A DNA stretch of 64,000 nucleotides from Gnetum montanum (taxonomy: Eukaryota; Streptophyta; Gnetopsida; Gnetales; Gnetaceae), in NCBI GenBank assembly GCA_015680685.1, contig MNCI01029340.1:414382-478381 (forward strand), read 5' to 3'. The translations under genes were made by a program, and so were the position numbers. Shown piece after piece: positions 1 through 11,984 of this stretch (position 1 is the stretch's first letter; each line of letters begins with the position of its first letter). The notes below the pieces were generated by a model, which was not told the origin of the DNA, did no database searches, and saw only the letters and a list, made by a program, of their open reading frames with translations.

Positions 1-556
1 CAATGTTGAACACAAGATTTTTGCTACCTAGTTCATCCATGTGAAGGAGCTATTCTTAGCAATGCCCTGTGCTTGGGATGTTCCCACACCAACCCACATT
101 TACAATGTGGGTGGACCATGAACAATCCTAGGAGTAAGGAGGAGAAGATGAAGGCACTATTGGATGTCTTTTGTCTTCCATTAGAGGTTGTAGTTACCAT
201 AGGCCAATCAGAATTGCCTCAACCATTATGTGTGCCTAAAGTAGGAGAAGATCCTTCATAGCCTCAGAATCCTCCAATGCTTGGGATTGTTTGAGTTTCT
301 TCATTGTCTTCACATCATTATAGGATTTTTGTTTATTAGCTTTATCCTGATATTTAATTTTGTTGTCCTAAACACTAAAATTTTGTAATGATTATAATTC
401 TTTATACTCAAGAACTTAGTGTTTATTCATGTGTATGTGTTGTGTTTGTGTGTGTCAGTAGTTAGTCGATAATTCCATACCTTTCCAAAATTTTTTAAGA
501 AGCTTGTTCCTCATTTTGTTCACTCAAGGAGGAGTTTTCATTTATTCATGGGGGTA
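1..556 (+). mobile_element. 3' internal end of Athila-like element G
   Basis: This is the internal part of a Ty3/gypsy element just upstream of its 3' LTR. The last 60 bases (a CTCAAGGAGG stretch, then TTTTCATTTATTCATG and a G-run) match the same place in element A at about 16032-16065. The G-run GGGGGTA at 550-556 is the polypurine tract. An open frame at 73-261 (62 codons) has no family I recognise; by position it may be the tail of the second ORF seen in element A. The rest of the element lies left of the window. Confidence 0.6.
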
Positions 557-1318
557 TGATGAGTTGCATCAAATGTTACATCGATGAGGCCTTGTCAATG
601 TAGCCCCATCAATGTGACCCCATCGATGCAGTCCCGTCGGGATTTAATGCATTCATATGACCTCATTGACATAGTGTCTATTTTTACATATAAATACATA
701 CTCACCAACCACATTTATAGAAACAAGTCTCATAGTTATAGCAAAGCTCTTGTAGTTTTGTCATTTAGAAGGTAGACTATTTTTCTAAGTGTCCATACCA
801 TAGAAGGAGTCAAAGAGTGTATGAATCTTTATTTGAGCATTGTTGTACTTGAGCATGGTAGTGTGTGTGGCAATAAAGACAAACTTTCTGATAAACCTTG
901 CATCACTTTGAAATAGATTAATTATTTTTTATGCATTTAATATTTTAAGAAATTTCCTTTAATGCTTTAGGTAATTAAGTAATTAATTAAGTTAAATTAA
1001 GCTAGACTAAGTTAGATTAAATAGTAAGTAATTAAGCATATAAGCATGACCACTTCGAGCATACGCTTAGTGCTTGGTAACCCTAGTAACACTTAACATT
1101 TGGTAATCTAGTAGCGTTAAATATGTTTAGGATGTGTATGGAAAGTGGGAATAAATGCTTATGTTAGCATTAGTTAAATGTTAGCTAGTTAAATTAAATT
1201 AGCAATTAAATTACTTTATTCATCATTCTTCATTCTTAGACAACTTAGAACATAAAACATAAAAAATGATAAAAATCATATGTCTTGGTTACACTTAACC
1301 ATACCTTCACATTTCACA
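557..1318 (+). repeat. 3' LTR of element G
   Basis: The start is fixed by TGATGAGT directly after the polypurine tract, as in element A. A TATA box (TATAAATA) is at 689-696. Three copies of a short palindromic word, CATCGATG at 579-586 and 621-628 and CATCAATG at 607-614, lie upstream of it. The stretch near 1050-1135 (cttggtaaccctagtaac, then a related phrase) matches the repeated cttggtaaccc phrases of A's LTRs, so G and A are related families. The right end is uncertain; CA at about 1316-1318 is a guess, and the copia fragment starts soon after. Confidence 0.55.
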
Positions 1319-1470
1319 AGTGTAATTGGGAGGACAAAAATTGTAACAGTTAGTTTTACTTCCTAGAGACCAATGTACCTAGAAGGCTATAAGTCCACAG
1401 AATTTGATTGGATTGCACATGAACACCTTGTGATTCATTTGGTTTGGTGTAGGGTCTACTCACCACTCAT

Positions 1471-2735
1471 CTACTCTTCTATCATAAACATTTTAAAATT
1501 TGATTTCATAGCTTCAAAAAATTCTTTACATAAAATTGAGCTTGTTTCTCCAAATATTATAACATCAACATAAATTTGAGCAACTAAAAACCATGTATAA
1601 TCCATTTTAATATAAAGGGTAATGTCTAGAGGAGCTTTCAAATATCCATTTTCAGCTAAATATAAATCAAGCTTAGCATACCACATCCTAGGGGCTTGTA
1701 TTAAACCATATAAAGCTTTATGTAGTTGATACATATGGTTTGGCTTTTTAGTGTCAATAAATTCTTTGGGATATTCTATATACACTATCTCTTTTATTTC
1801 TCCATTTAGTAATGCAATTTCACATCCATTTGGTAGAGCATAAATTGATTAGTTGCAAGGGCTAATAGTATTCTAGTAGATTCCAAGCTTGCAATTGGAG
1901 CAAATGTATCTTCATAATCAAGCCCTTATATTTGTGCAAAGCCTTTAGCTACTAGTCTTGCTTTATTATTGGTTACTTTGCCATGCTCATTCAACTTGTT
2001 TGCAAAGATCTAGTTAGTTCCAATAACATTAGCTTCTTTTAGCCATGGAACAAGATCCCAAGTCTTATTCTTTATAGTTTGGTTCATCTCTTCATCAATG
2101 GTATTCTTCCAATCCTCACTCCCAAGAGCTTCCCTAACTATTAGAGGAATGAAAAAAGTAAGACAACATACTAATAATCCATGGTCTATTATTTTAGCTC
2201 TATTTCTTCTTATCTTTTGTCTAAGAGGTATTCTAAGGATATTTACTAGGGATTTAAAAATTTGTTCTCTTCTCCTCATGCCATCATTAGGTGTAGCCTC
2301 TTGTTTTATTTCAGCCTCATCCATTGAGATTGACTATTCTTCTTCAATCTCATAAACTTGTTCAAATGCCAAAATTCCATCATCATTTTCTTCCTCATCT
2401 ACATTCATACCTTTCTTAGCCATATTGTTAATATCTTTAGATAATTCATAGTCTCAACATGAGGTATTTTAAAAATATTTAATTTTTTTAAGTTTAAGCA
2501 ATGATAAGCTTTTGAATAACTAGAAAATCCAATAATTAGGCCATCTTCACAATGGCTATTAAGTTTATGAACATAATCTTGATTCTTAATATAGCACTTG
2601 CTACCAAAAATTTTGAAATATTTAACATTAGTCATTTTATCATAACAAATTTGATAAGGAGTATTACATGTGTGTAGTTTTGTAGGGGCATAAATGAACA
2701 AGGACTTTAGAACAAGAGTTGACTTTGAAAACAAG
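1471..2735 (-). pseudogene. Ty1/copia pol fragment (integrase C-terminus and reverse transcriptase), broken
   Basis: Three stretches on the - strand read in order as copia pol. 2734-2405 gives the integrase C-terminal region (TPYQICYDK, FKIFGSKCYIK, GFSSYSKAYHCLN). 2324-2010 gives the linker and reverse transcriptase start (EDWKNTIDEEMNQTIKNKTW). 1785-1471 gives the palm (LHKALYGLIQAPRMWYAKL). The catalytic YVDD box reads YVDV, so one metal-binding aspartate is lost. The frames are interrupted between these stretches. Gag, protease, the integrase core, the end of reverse transcriptase and RNase H are missing. It is cut at about 2735, where a copia LTR of opposite orientation begins, and at about 1471, close to element G. 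It cannot be active. Confidence 0.85.
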
Positions 2736-2748
2736 AACTACATTGAGA

Positions 2749-3779
2749 TGTTGTTATGAAAAATAAGTGGACAAGATGAAGATATGGAAGCAAATGAAGT
2801 ATATGGAACAAAAAAAGATGTTTTGAGAACTGCTAGGATGTTAGAGAGATAAGAAAATTTCTCAAATACCAAAGTGTAGACGTGGAGTAGACATCTATAT
2901 GGCAAGATGGACTTCTAATAGCATACATCTATAGGTATATCTTTATAGTATAAGTGAGATGTCTCTCTTGCATTGCAGCTAATATCAGTTGGACATATAA
3001 TCCTTGTAGTAGACATCTATAGTAGTCATTAAAGAGCCATTGCATGAATTTTGGGGAATTTTTAAAAACTCTGAGACTATAAAACAAAGTTATTTTCTTG
3101 GAAATTGTGTAAGTACTAGTCATTGTTAAATCTTATTAAGGCTACTTTAAGTGAACTTGTGATTGCTCTTCATTGTTTCATCTTTTGTACATTTTTGTTT
3201 AGTTGTATTTGAGCCTCATCTATAAATTTAGTTATGATTTCTCCTTGATCTTTTTCTTCTTTTTTTGTAACCCTAAAAGGTTGATGTGCTTCTTGCAAGA
3301 AGGCATCTTCATGAGCTTGTTGGAACCTTATAGGGTTAAGTTTTTTTGTAGCATCAAAACACTTTGATATGCAACTCATGTATGTAAAGGTTGTGGAATC
3401 CTTAAAACCACATTCTAAGTTTTTTGGGACCTTGTGGGGTTGAGTGGTTTTGTAGCAACAAAACACTCTAGAGAGAAGCTCAAAGCATGTACAAGGTGTG
3501 GTGCCCTTCAAACCACATTTTAAGCTTGTTGAGACCTTGTGACATTGAGAGATTTCATAGTGATGGAGCTCCTTATAGTGGAGCTCAAATCTTATAAAGG
3601 TTGTCATCTCCTATAAACCACATTTTCAAAGCAACAAAGGTTTGAGGTGTGCATAGATTTTAACCTTTGAGTGTGATGTATCTAACTTGGAAAACCACAT
3701 AAAATTTGTGTGTTTTTGTGGCTACAGAAATTTTAAATTGGAAAACTTATTTAATCCCCTTCTAAGTTCTTGATCCACA
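2749..3779 (+). repeat. LTR of a + strand copia element
   Basis: The LTR is bounded on the right by CCACA followed two bases later by a primer binding site. The left end is placed at TGTTGTTATG, giving TG...CA and about 1.03 kb; this end is a best guess because no second copy was found to align. The segment contains repeats of the word TAGACATCTA and relatives (2890-3020). Open frames on the - strand at 2929-3123 and 3170-3607 show no family resemblance and are treated as chance. Confidence 0.5.
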
Positions 3780-3781
3780 AG

Positions 3782-3794
3782 TGGTATCAGAGCT
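3782..3794 (+). other. Primer binding site, initiator-Met tRNA type
   Basis: TGGTATCAGAGCT is complementary to the 3' end of plant initiator methionine tRNA, the usual primer of Ty1/copia elements. It follows the LTR end by two bases. Confidence 0.85.
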
Positions 3795-3835
3795 CGATAC
3801 TTCCAATTTTAAGCATAAAAACTCAAGAGTGAACA

Positions 3836-5060
3836 ATGGAAGGAGGATCATACATCAAGTTACCAATATTAAATGAGGTTACCTTTACATGCTAGAAGAT
3901 TCAAATTCAAAAATTCTTTAAGTACATGAGGTTCATAGTTTTGGTATTCATCTTGGGTGAATGCACTCAACTCTTTAGCAACATTATGTGTAGCAAAGAT
4001 AAGACTAGGTGTAAACAATCTAAACTTAAAAATTTTGATACCATTTCTATGAAATGTTGGATTTGTGGTAGAAGGGGCCATATGACCTTTGACTATCCAA
4101 ATGCTTACAATTTTTAAGGAAAAATGTATAGTGAAGAAAAGAGAAGAAGTAACATCTATGCAAGTTGAAATGATGAAGAGGAAAAAACTTAAGAAGATAA
4201 TATGAAAAAAAATACCTACATCAACTAGAACGATGGAGAATAAAGTGAGAAAGAGGTAGATATCACTATAAAGGACTCACATCTCATCTACATGGTTCTC
4301 ATGGATGATGACCACTACATAATTAATGATGATGACTAGGTAAGTGAAACTGATGAGGAAAGGTATGCTATTTTTTCCAATGAACTATTGTCCTTCCAAA
4401 ATATTTGTATAAAGATAAAAAAGATGTGAAAGAAGAAGATTAATATTTATCTCTACTTAATGAAAAATATTTAGACATATTACAAGAAAACTCAAACCTA
4501 AGAGTTGAGAACAAAAAACTAACCTTGTCTTGTGAGTAGATGAAAAAAAGAACTTGTAGATATCAAACTGGTGAATGAAAGGCTTCTCAAAGAAACAGAA
4601 TCCCTCTGCATCATTCTAGGACAAGAAATAAGTTGACAAGATAAAAGTAGGTTGGGATGTTTTTCACAAGAAGAAGAATCTCCATAAAATTCATTCCTAG
4701 CAAAAGGATTCTCAAAAGATTGAAGTGTCAATAGATACTACATTCCAATCAAGAGTAGCTCCAAGGTTTAATCACTTTAACCAAGATAGAAAGGTTAGAT
4801 GTTATTATTGTAATAGATTTGAGAATAAGCAATGAAATTACAGTTTAAAATATTATCACATGAACACTTGGTCATATCATAAGACTCCTTGGTCTTACCC
4901 AAATGTACCTAGAAAGGAATCTTGCACAACAAAAAGAAATGGAGGACAAATCAAAAGTGCAAAGAGAACAAAAAGGTATGGATAACTAAGTAAAGAAAAA
5001 GAAAGTGAAAGAACTCTTAATATTTTTATGAAAGGAATTAAGACATTAGAAACAAATGAA
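3836..5060 (+). pseudogene. Copia (SIRE-like) gag remnant
   Basis: The start is the ATG at 3836, 42 bases after the primer site (MEGGSYIKLP). A CCHC zinc knuckle is visible at about 4053-4100 (CWICGRRGHMTFDYP); its last cysteine position is tyrosine. Further on, 4555-4740 reads as the helical gag C-terminal part of SIRE-like copia elements (LVNERLLKETESL, DKSRLGCF). At 4795-4985 there is a second C-x2-C remnant and a lysine-rich tail with NVPRKES. Stops and shifts occur throughout, and no protease, integrase or reverse transcriptase follows, so the element is truncated after gag. SIRE-like is an inference from the coiled-coil plus LGF-type motif. Confidence 0.65.
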
Positions 5061-6690
5061 ATTGTTATAAAAGGAGGAACTTCAAAAGAAGAACCTCAAT
5101 TCCAATCTTGACCTCCATCAACAAGAAATATAAGTAATGGTAAGTATAGTTATAATCATTATTTCTTAAGTTGATGAGATTAGACTAGATTAGTTTATTT
5201 TTATGGTTGAATGGAAGCTATTCAAAATATTTGGAAATTTAAAGAAATTTCCACTTGATCTTACAAATTATTGAACTATAATATGATATAATGACCTATT
5301 TGTGCTACTTTTGAATTTTTTATTGATAAATCATGTTTTGGATTCTTAACTAGAATGTATTAGTTTCAAGTGGTTTAAAGCCCTTGGTTGTAATTCATGG
5401 ACCAAAAACTTTTTGTTGAATATTTATTACTATTTAAACATATATGTCTTGTGTGCTATACTCTTAATCAAGCTATGATTGATATTGTTTCTTCCTTGTA
5501 AAATCATAAAGTGCAACTGTTTTATGTATGGTAATTGAAGCATTTGAATTGGCACCTTTAATGTAATTCATGTATCTTATGAGAAAAGCAACATTTCAAA
5601 AATAATTTCTTGAGTATATGAATTATTTATTATCTTTATCATAAGTTACTACTAATGGAATGGAAGGCCTTACTTTCAAAAGTCTCCAAGCTTGATCTTG
5701 ATATGACACTCTAGATTTACGAAGACATCACCCAATGCTTGTGTGATTCTCAATGTGTGTGTGATTTTTATGTGTGTTTTCTTGTGTTGATTTTTTAATT
5801 ATTTCAAGGTGTTTTTTCATGTTTGGGGGTGTTCTAGACTTATTTTGATGAGTCTAGAAGGTTTTGAGGGCTATGGGATCTTATTTGGAGGTATCCGAAG
5901 GTACTAGACCTGAAAATGAGCATCTTTATTTTTGGCCTTGGTAGGTTAGACATCTACTCTAATGGTTAGACATCTTAACTACATTTGAGACATCTTATTT
6001 TAATAGTAGAAATATATCTTAGAAGGTAGACTAGTAAAGTAATCCATGAATGGATGTTCAAGCAATGGATGCATTACAAAAGTTGAAGATTGTAGTTGCT
6101 ATTGTCATTTTTGGATCCTTAATGTCTAATCACATAGTTTTTTCTTTTTAAAATGGAATTCCTTACTAAGTATCTAGAAGATTGTTTTTAAAGACATAAC
6201 AAATGGAAGACCTTAGTCTTAACAATTGATCTTAGAATTTCTATGTAAGTTATTCTTGTAGTAAATATTGTTGATTAGGTCCATTCTATATTTTTTGGTA
6301 AATAAAGATTGCAATAAAACAACATGAAGATCTTGAAAGGTTTAAGAAAAGAATACCAATATCTCTATAATAGATGCATTATAACCAAAGAGACTAGAAA
6401 ATAATACAATCACGTATGCTAGGGGAGCCTATACCTCATCAATAGTTATCATCTTATAGGCCACTAGTGTAGGGGAAGTCTTTTGAGATTATTACCAAAG
6501 GATACTCAAGCAACACAACTTCCCACTCCAACACCCACAAATAAAAATAAGCAAGAATAGAACTATTTATTTTAGATTATCGTAAAGTATCTAAGGTAAA
6601 AGTATGAGTTAATTTTGATTGAGAGGTCTTTTGGATATTTTACCTTGTGATGTATTTGTTAGTGTTTTTTTTTTTCAAATTTGACATGAA
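5061..6690. other. Non-coding stretch left of element E
   Basis: I see no gene here. The words TTAGACATC and GACATCT recur at about 5945-5995, as in the copia LTR at 2749-3779, so part of 5690-6100 may be a second copia LTR fragment, but I could not align its ends. The stretch ends where the left LTR of element E starts. Confidence 0.4.
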
Positions 6691-8109
6691 TGTAGCAATT
6701 GAAAATCTCGGTTATTAGAGAAACTGAGAAATTTTCAAGGTGATAACCTTAACCCTAGATCCTAAGGGCCTCCATGAAAAAATAAGGATTTGAGGTGTTC
6801 TAGATGGTTTGGTAGATCTCCCAGGGACTTAAGGAGGGTAAAACATGGTAATAAAATGTAAAATGAAAAATACAGATTTGAGAGATGAATATACTAAAAT
6901 GAAATAAATGGAAAAACTTGGATACAAATGAAACTACAAGCTTTAATTCAAAAAAAATAAAGGAGGTATAGAAAATGTGTACAAGATGACCTATTGTAAC
7001 AATGGGATTCACTTCTATGAGGGTTTAGAGTTTGTTGAAACTACAATGATCATTTTCATAAACTAGGGGTTTTGCCACTCCTAATGCGTTTCAAGCTTCA
7101 CTACTACCACATCAAATATACAATGTTGTTTATGCAATGGGATGAGAGATGTGAGGGATTTTCATCACAAGTGAGAAACATTGAAAATTTTTGTTCTCAA
7201 GTGCACAACATTGGCACAAAAATCTCATAGATCTCACAAGGGGGTAAAGGGGCAACAATGGATGTAGGGGGTTTCATGCTAGGGATTCATTAAGTTATGT
7301 ATTTGTAGGTGTGCAAGAGCTCTCGAATGCAAAAGGAATGGCTAGAAATTGTAAATTTTGGAACCTCTATATGGTGTTGGGGCTTGGTTTATATAGTGTT
7401 TGGGCTATAAATGTGGCTATAAATTATGCTTAATTAGTGCTGCAAATTTTGACTTGATTGCTGCAAATTCTGGCTATGTGTAGTTGTGGTGGATCTTCAA
7501 ATCTAGGGTGTTACTATGTATTGTAAGTGTTTTAATCCCATGTACATTCTATTTACTAAAAATAATAAATGGAAATTTTACCCATGCTGGGCCTTCCAAT
7601 CACAATGTTAAAGTGTAGGGTCAATGCTGGAGTTGATGCAATGTTGAAAGCTTGGCCATGTTGGAGCAACACTAGGGAGGGGGGTGTTGCAGAAGGTTGT
7701 ATCTCACCTCCACACTATGTATGGTTGATATCATACCCATCAACACTAGGGGTAGGTGGGCCAAACTCTTGGTAGGTGATTTATACTTCTGGTAGATGAG
7801 TAATACTATCCAATGGGTATCTCTAGTGTGGAAAATTTCATAACCCCCATAAAACCCATTAAAATGTCAATTTTGGCATCCCAAATGGCATTTTAACCCC
7901 CCCAAGCCTAAATATAGATATTACATAGCTTTTTTCACTTGGGGGATGAGGCTTTGATCATTTAAGAGGCATTTTTTAATCCCAAAAGTATAAAGAATGT
8001 GAGATTACACCTCTTGGGTTGCAATCTTCACATTTACAATGAAGTTTAGCCTTGAGTTTCATAGGATGGGATTACAATGGATATAACATGCAATTTTGAT
8101 GGTGTTTCA
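6691..8109 (-). repeat. Left (3') LTR of element E
   Basis: 1419 bp, TG...CA on the + strand. It aligns with 61329-62438 from its first bases (TGTAGCAATTG against TATAGTGGTTG) through shared phrases such as taagggcctccat, gggtaaaacatggtaat, atatggtgttggggcttgg and gctgggccttcc. The terminal CA at 8108-8109 is followed by the complement of a polypurine tract. Differences between the two copies are mostly transitions. Confidence 0.85.
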
Positions 8110-8175
8110 TTAGCCCCTCATTGTTGGTGTTTGGAAGATTGACCTAAGAGGCATTGAAAAAGAATACTAAACACC
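8101..8175 (-). other. LTR/polypurine-tract hairpin of element E
   Basis: GGTGTTT at 8101-8107 pairs exactly with AAACACC at 8169-8175. The loop holds the LTR end and the polypurine tract (8110-8122, complement of AATGAGGGGCTAA). The same structure occurs at the corresponding place in B, C and F. Confidence 0.6.
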
Positions 8176-8926
8176 ACTATAGGTCCATCACCAACATTCC
8201 CTCTCCACGCTTGAATTAGTCATGTTGAACCATGTCAAAGAGTGCTTGTGATGATAGGATAAGGCTATGATGATGGTAATGTAGCCATTGGGAAATGGCA
8301 TGAGGGCTTACAATGTGTTCCAAGTGCTAACATTATGGCTATGACACTAACATATTAGTGAGTTGGTGATTTTGATGCTTCATGTTTTAATGTGTGGTTC
8401 ACTTGGCAAATGCATTTTAGAAACCATCACCTTGCTCCAAGGTTTTTTCAATGAATAAGCTCCTCCCCTTAAATGTTTGGAGCCATCTATTTAGGCATTT
8501 GGTCTTCATAGGTCATTTAAGTAATTGGTAATTTGCTTCTTCTTCTTTTTGTGGGGTGAAGCTTTCATTGGATTTCTTTACCAAGGTTGATTCTAACATG
8601 GTTTTCATGCTAGATGAGGTGTGTTACACCCAATAGACTTATCATTTTTTCCATTAAATGAGATGTGTTACACTCAATGGAATTAATTGTTTTCCTATTG
8701 AATGAAATGTGTTACATTCAATGGACTTGATTGTGGAGCATGATGAAGGAATGTCATATGAACATGATGCATAAATGTCAAAGATAGGTTAATCATTACT
8801 ATTTAGGGTAAGGAAGGCTATAATAAGGCTATGGGATTGGGTTCAAGGAAATGGTAATGGAAATAGAGATGAAACATGCACTCTTGGAATAGTAGGACAA
8901 ACTAACTAAATCTTGTGTATCAAGGT
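8176..8926. other. 3' untranslated part of element E, up to insertion A
   Basis: No coding signal. The first 125 bases match the start of element F's internal region (63884-64000). A short phrase, gatgtgttacactcaatgg and variants, is repeated three times at about 8616-8725. The sequence resumes after element A at 16859. Confidence 0.5.
8922..8926. repeat. Target duplication, left side of A
   Basis: AAGGT directly before the 5' LTR; the partner at 16859-16863 is GAGGT, one mismatch. Confidence 0.65.
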
Positions 8927-9720
8927 TGATGAGTCGCCATTTTAGTTAACCGCAATATCGCGTATGCGATATCGCAGCCTATCTCCTCATCTATAAATAA
9001 GAGGTAGAAAGATCCGATAGGAAATTTTTGAGTTCTTAGATTTTTTTGTAAGTTTTTAAGTTATATTTCTCTCAAACCTTTTCTCCCAGTGCATGCCCAC
9101 AGTGTGGTCATTGTAATTGTACGACATCCTTATTCGAGTGTGACGTACTTGGACATGCACATGACCGAAAATAAAGATTGAGATTACTTCATCATTGCAA
9201 CATTCACTTAGCTTAATTATTTATTTAATTTTTATTTTCTACTTTATTAGTTAATCTCTTCTCACCCTAAACTCTTGTTAAACATGGAATGAGTATGACT
9301 TGATCATGAGCATTTAAGTGTGACTACTTGGTAACCCAATAGCGTACCTAGGATTTGCACTTGGTAATCCCAGTGGTAGTCATGCATGAGGTCCAATATG
9401 TGTACAAATGATTAAGGAACAGATTCTCATTGCCCTTAGGCTAGCTTAGATTCTCTCTCACCCTTTCTCTCTTAGCTTAGTTAATCTTATTTACCATCAT
9501 ACCCAGGAGTAGCATTAGCATAGGAACACATCATATACCTCACTCTGGACTAAACCATACGTGACAAAGTTAACACTAGTCTAGATGGGAAGACAACGAA
9601 CTATGACCTAAGGATAACTATCTAGGTACAACAACTAGTCCATCTATGGTGTTTGACCAGATCGTGCGTGAACCACTCGTATTTGTATGGTTAAGTGTAG
9701 GAGTACCTTGCCACTCATCA
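8927..9720 (+). repeat. 5' LTR of element A
   Basis: TGATGAGTC...CATCA. It contains a palindrome at 8955-8972 (ATATCGC, spacer GTAT, GCGATAT) about 20 bases upstream of a TATA box (TATAAATA, 8992-8999). The phrase cttggtaaccca / cttggtaatccca is repeated at about 9330 and 9361. Confidence 0.9.
8955..8999 (+). promoter_or_regulatory. LTR promoter of A: CpG palindrome plus TATA box
   Basis: A perfect inverted repeat, ATATCGC/GCGATAT with a 4-base centre, lies just upstream of TATAAATA. The same block is in the 3' LTR (16093-16138) and once more inside the element (13142-13199). Confidence 0.7.
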
Positions 9721-9721
9721 T

Positions 9722-9739
9722 TGGCGCCATTGTCGGGGA
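9722..9739 (+). other. Primer binding site of A, Asp-tRNA type
   Basis: TGGCGCCATTGTCGGGGA differs by two transitions from the plant Asp-tRNA complement TGGCGCCGTTGCCGGGGA used by Athila-type elements. It starts one base after the LTR. Confidence 0.85.
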
Positions 9740-9861
9740 CGATGCTAGTTATCTAGATTAGTTATATCATACAATGTTACTGTATAGGAATTAATGATAT
9801 ATATTTTAGGAAGAAATAATTATAAAAATTCACATATAAATTCACACACAATTTCACAACC

Positions 9862-11863
9862 ATGACTCTCCTACAAGATTATGATAATGCCACACCTAGT
9901 GAGGAAATTCATTGGAGAACCAATGAATTATATGACAGTGAAGATGGGAGTACGCAACCTAAAGTGGGGGTTTCTTATAAACATAAATGAAGGCAACATC
10001 ATCCCAACACATGAAAGCATAACTTACCCAATGATGATGAACCCCTAATAGCCACTACAAGCCTAACACAAATATAAGAGGTTGTTCAAATCTCCTGTAG
10101 GCATCGTAAAGAGAGCCGTCTACCCAGGCTCGATTTAAACAACTTCCCTAATTTTTTAGGAGGCTACAACTTAGATCTGAAAAAAACATTTACAAGCCTT
10201 CTATGATGCCTATACATGGAACAACATTGATAACGGGTGGCAAAAACTCAAGCTCTTTCCTATGACACTCATTGGCCAAGAAAAAGTATGGTATAGATCG
10301 TTAAGACCAAATTCAATACGAAGTTGGCGAACAATGGTAGAACTCTTTAACGAAAGATATCAAACCTACGCAAGAGTGTCAAGCTTGAGGAAACAAATCC
10401 AAGAGTGGAAACAAGCACAACATAAACCCTTGAACATGACCTTAGAAATATATTATGCACTATTAAATAACTATCTAGGCCATGAGTTCTCAGAGGAAAT
10501 GCTAATGTACCATATCATTGATGGGCTTCGTGATGAAACAAGAGAGACCTTAGGAATGTATGCCCAAGGTCAACTATACAAACTACGAACCCATCAAGTC
10601 CAAGAGGTTATTAAGCGGGTAGCAAAAGAAGAAGGAGAAATGGCTAGATGGGAGAGTGTTGAAAAACACCAATAGGACCAAAATCTCAACTTAACAAAGG
10701 TCTGTGATCATAACAAGGAGAAATCAACCAATCTCAAGGAGGAAACATCATCTTTGCCAACACAATAATCACTAGATGAAGTTGAGGAAAAGATCAATAA
10801 TATGTTGGAATGGATGCATAAAAAGTGTGGAGAATTCATCGATATCATTGGAGATAGAGTTTTGACAACTTGAGAAATAGGAAAAAATATCATTAGGCAT
10901 TCGGAAAGAAGGAATGAAAAAAATAAAATCTCAACTACTAATCATATGTATGAATGCAACCTTTACCTGTACAATCACTCCAAGGGCCAATGCCCAATCT
11001 TGTTACATTTATATGAGCATTGGGGAAGCACGTTACATCTAGAGTTCATACAGAGATACTATGTTCGATCACAGTGGAAACAATCCCAGTCATGGAAGAC
11101 ACCACCCCTAAACTGGAGACACCCTTCATATCATCCAACTCCAAATGCTTATCTAGTTCAACATCCTATTTCCCTAGCTGGGTCAACATACTCTACCTCG
11201 CTGCATTACTATTCTCCTCAATACTATTAGCCCATGTCCTCAACACAACCACTGCCTTGTGTACCACACACTTCTCCTAATTTTCAACATTCTCATCATT
11301 TCCTTCCTTCTACATCACCAGCAATTGTTCCTAGGGTGTTTGCACCATAGTAATAACCCGCAAACGTTACTTGTGCTACAATTGCTGTTGGCAGTGAGAG
11401 ACCTCAGCAACATTGAAGGTGTCCCCTCTTTAGAAATGACCCTAGGAAGGGACAACACAATTCCAAGGCTACTGCATCCTCCAACTTAACACAAGTCCAA
11501 CCCTGTGGTGCACCCTTATCTTTGAACCCAACGCTTCATGTTACTTCATCAGGGCCACTAATTAACACTCCAACAACCGTACGGTCCAATGAATACAACC
11601 ATGGAGAGCGACATCCTGATCCTTGCATACCATCTTACTTTCACAAATATCATAGTGGGTCAACTCTTTATCCAAGAACCACATCTTACAAATTGCCCCA
11701 CTATGCTTACTATAATCAAGTGTGTGAATCCCAATGGGTAAGTATGACCAAGTTCCAATATTTTCAACATGAAAGGATCCTCATCTTTCAACTATTAATC
11801 CTCGCCATGCTCAAATGTTTAGTTATGGGAGATATTCCCCATTCTAGTAACAAGCAGGATTAA
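9862..11863 (+). pseudogene. Gag of element A, degraded
   Basis: The probable start is the ATG at 9862 (MTLLQDYDNATPSEEIHW), 142 bases past the LTR. After a frameshift near 10190 one frame runs, with a handful of stops, through 10262-11863. The segment 10262-10675 is the plant retrotransposon gag domain (WYRSLRPNSIRSW, LFNERYQTYARVSSL, GLRDETRETLGMY). A helical stretch follows (EEKINNMLEWMHKKCGEF). The part after 11000 is rich in proline, serine, tyrosine and histidine, and no clean zinc knuckle is seen. A poly(A)-like AATAAA lies at 11979-11984, so this unit may have ended its transcript there. Not functional as it stands. Confidence 0.75.
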
Positions 11864-11978
11864 TAACCACTTTTTATTTTCTTTAATTTTACAACTTTTT
11901 GTTTTTCGATTTTTCAGTTTTCAATTTCTTGTTTTATAATTTTATCTTTTTATGCTTTTGTAAGTAATCTCATCTACG

Positions 11979-11984
11979 AATAAA
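11979..11984 (+). terminator. Poly(A) signal-like AATAAA after A's gag
   Basis: AATAAA 116 bases past the end of the gag frame, in a T-rich stretch. A single match to a common hexamer, supported only by position. Confidence 0.35.

Noticed and set aside
3782-3794. A tRNA gene
   Set aside because: Only the primer-complementary stretch is present, with no cloverleaf around it.
3869-4081. 70-codon frame on the - strand
   Set aside because: It lies opposite the copia gag with its zinc knuckle on the + strand and matches no family.
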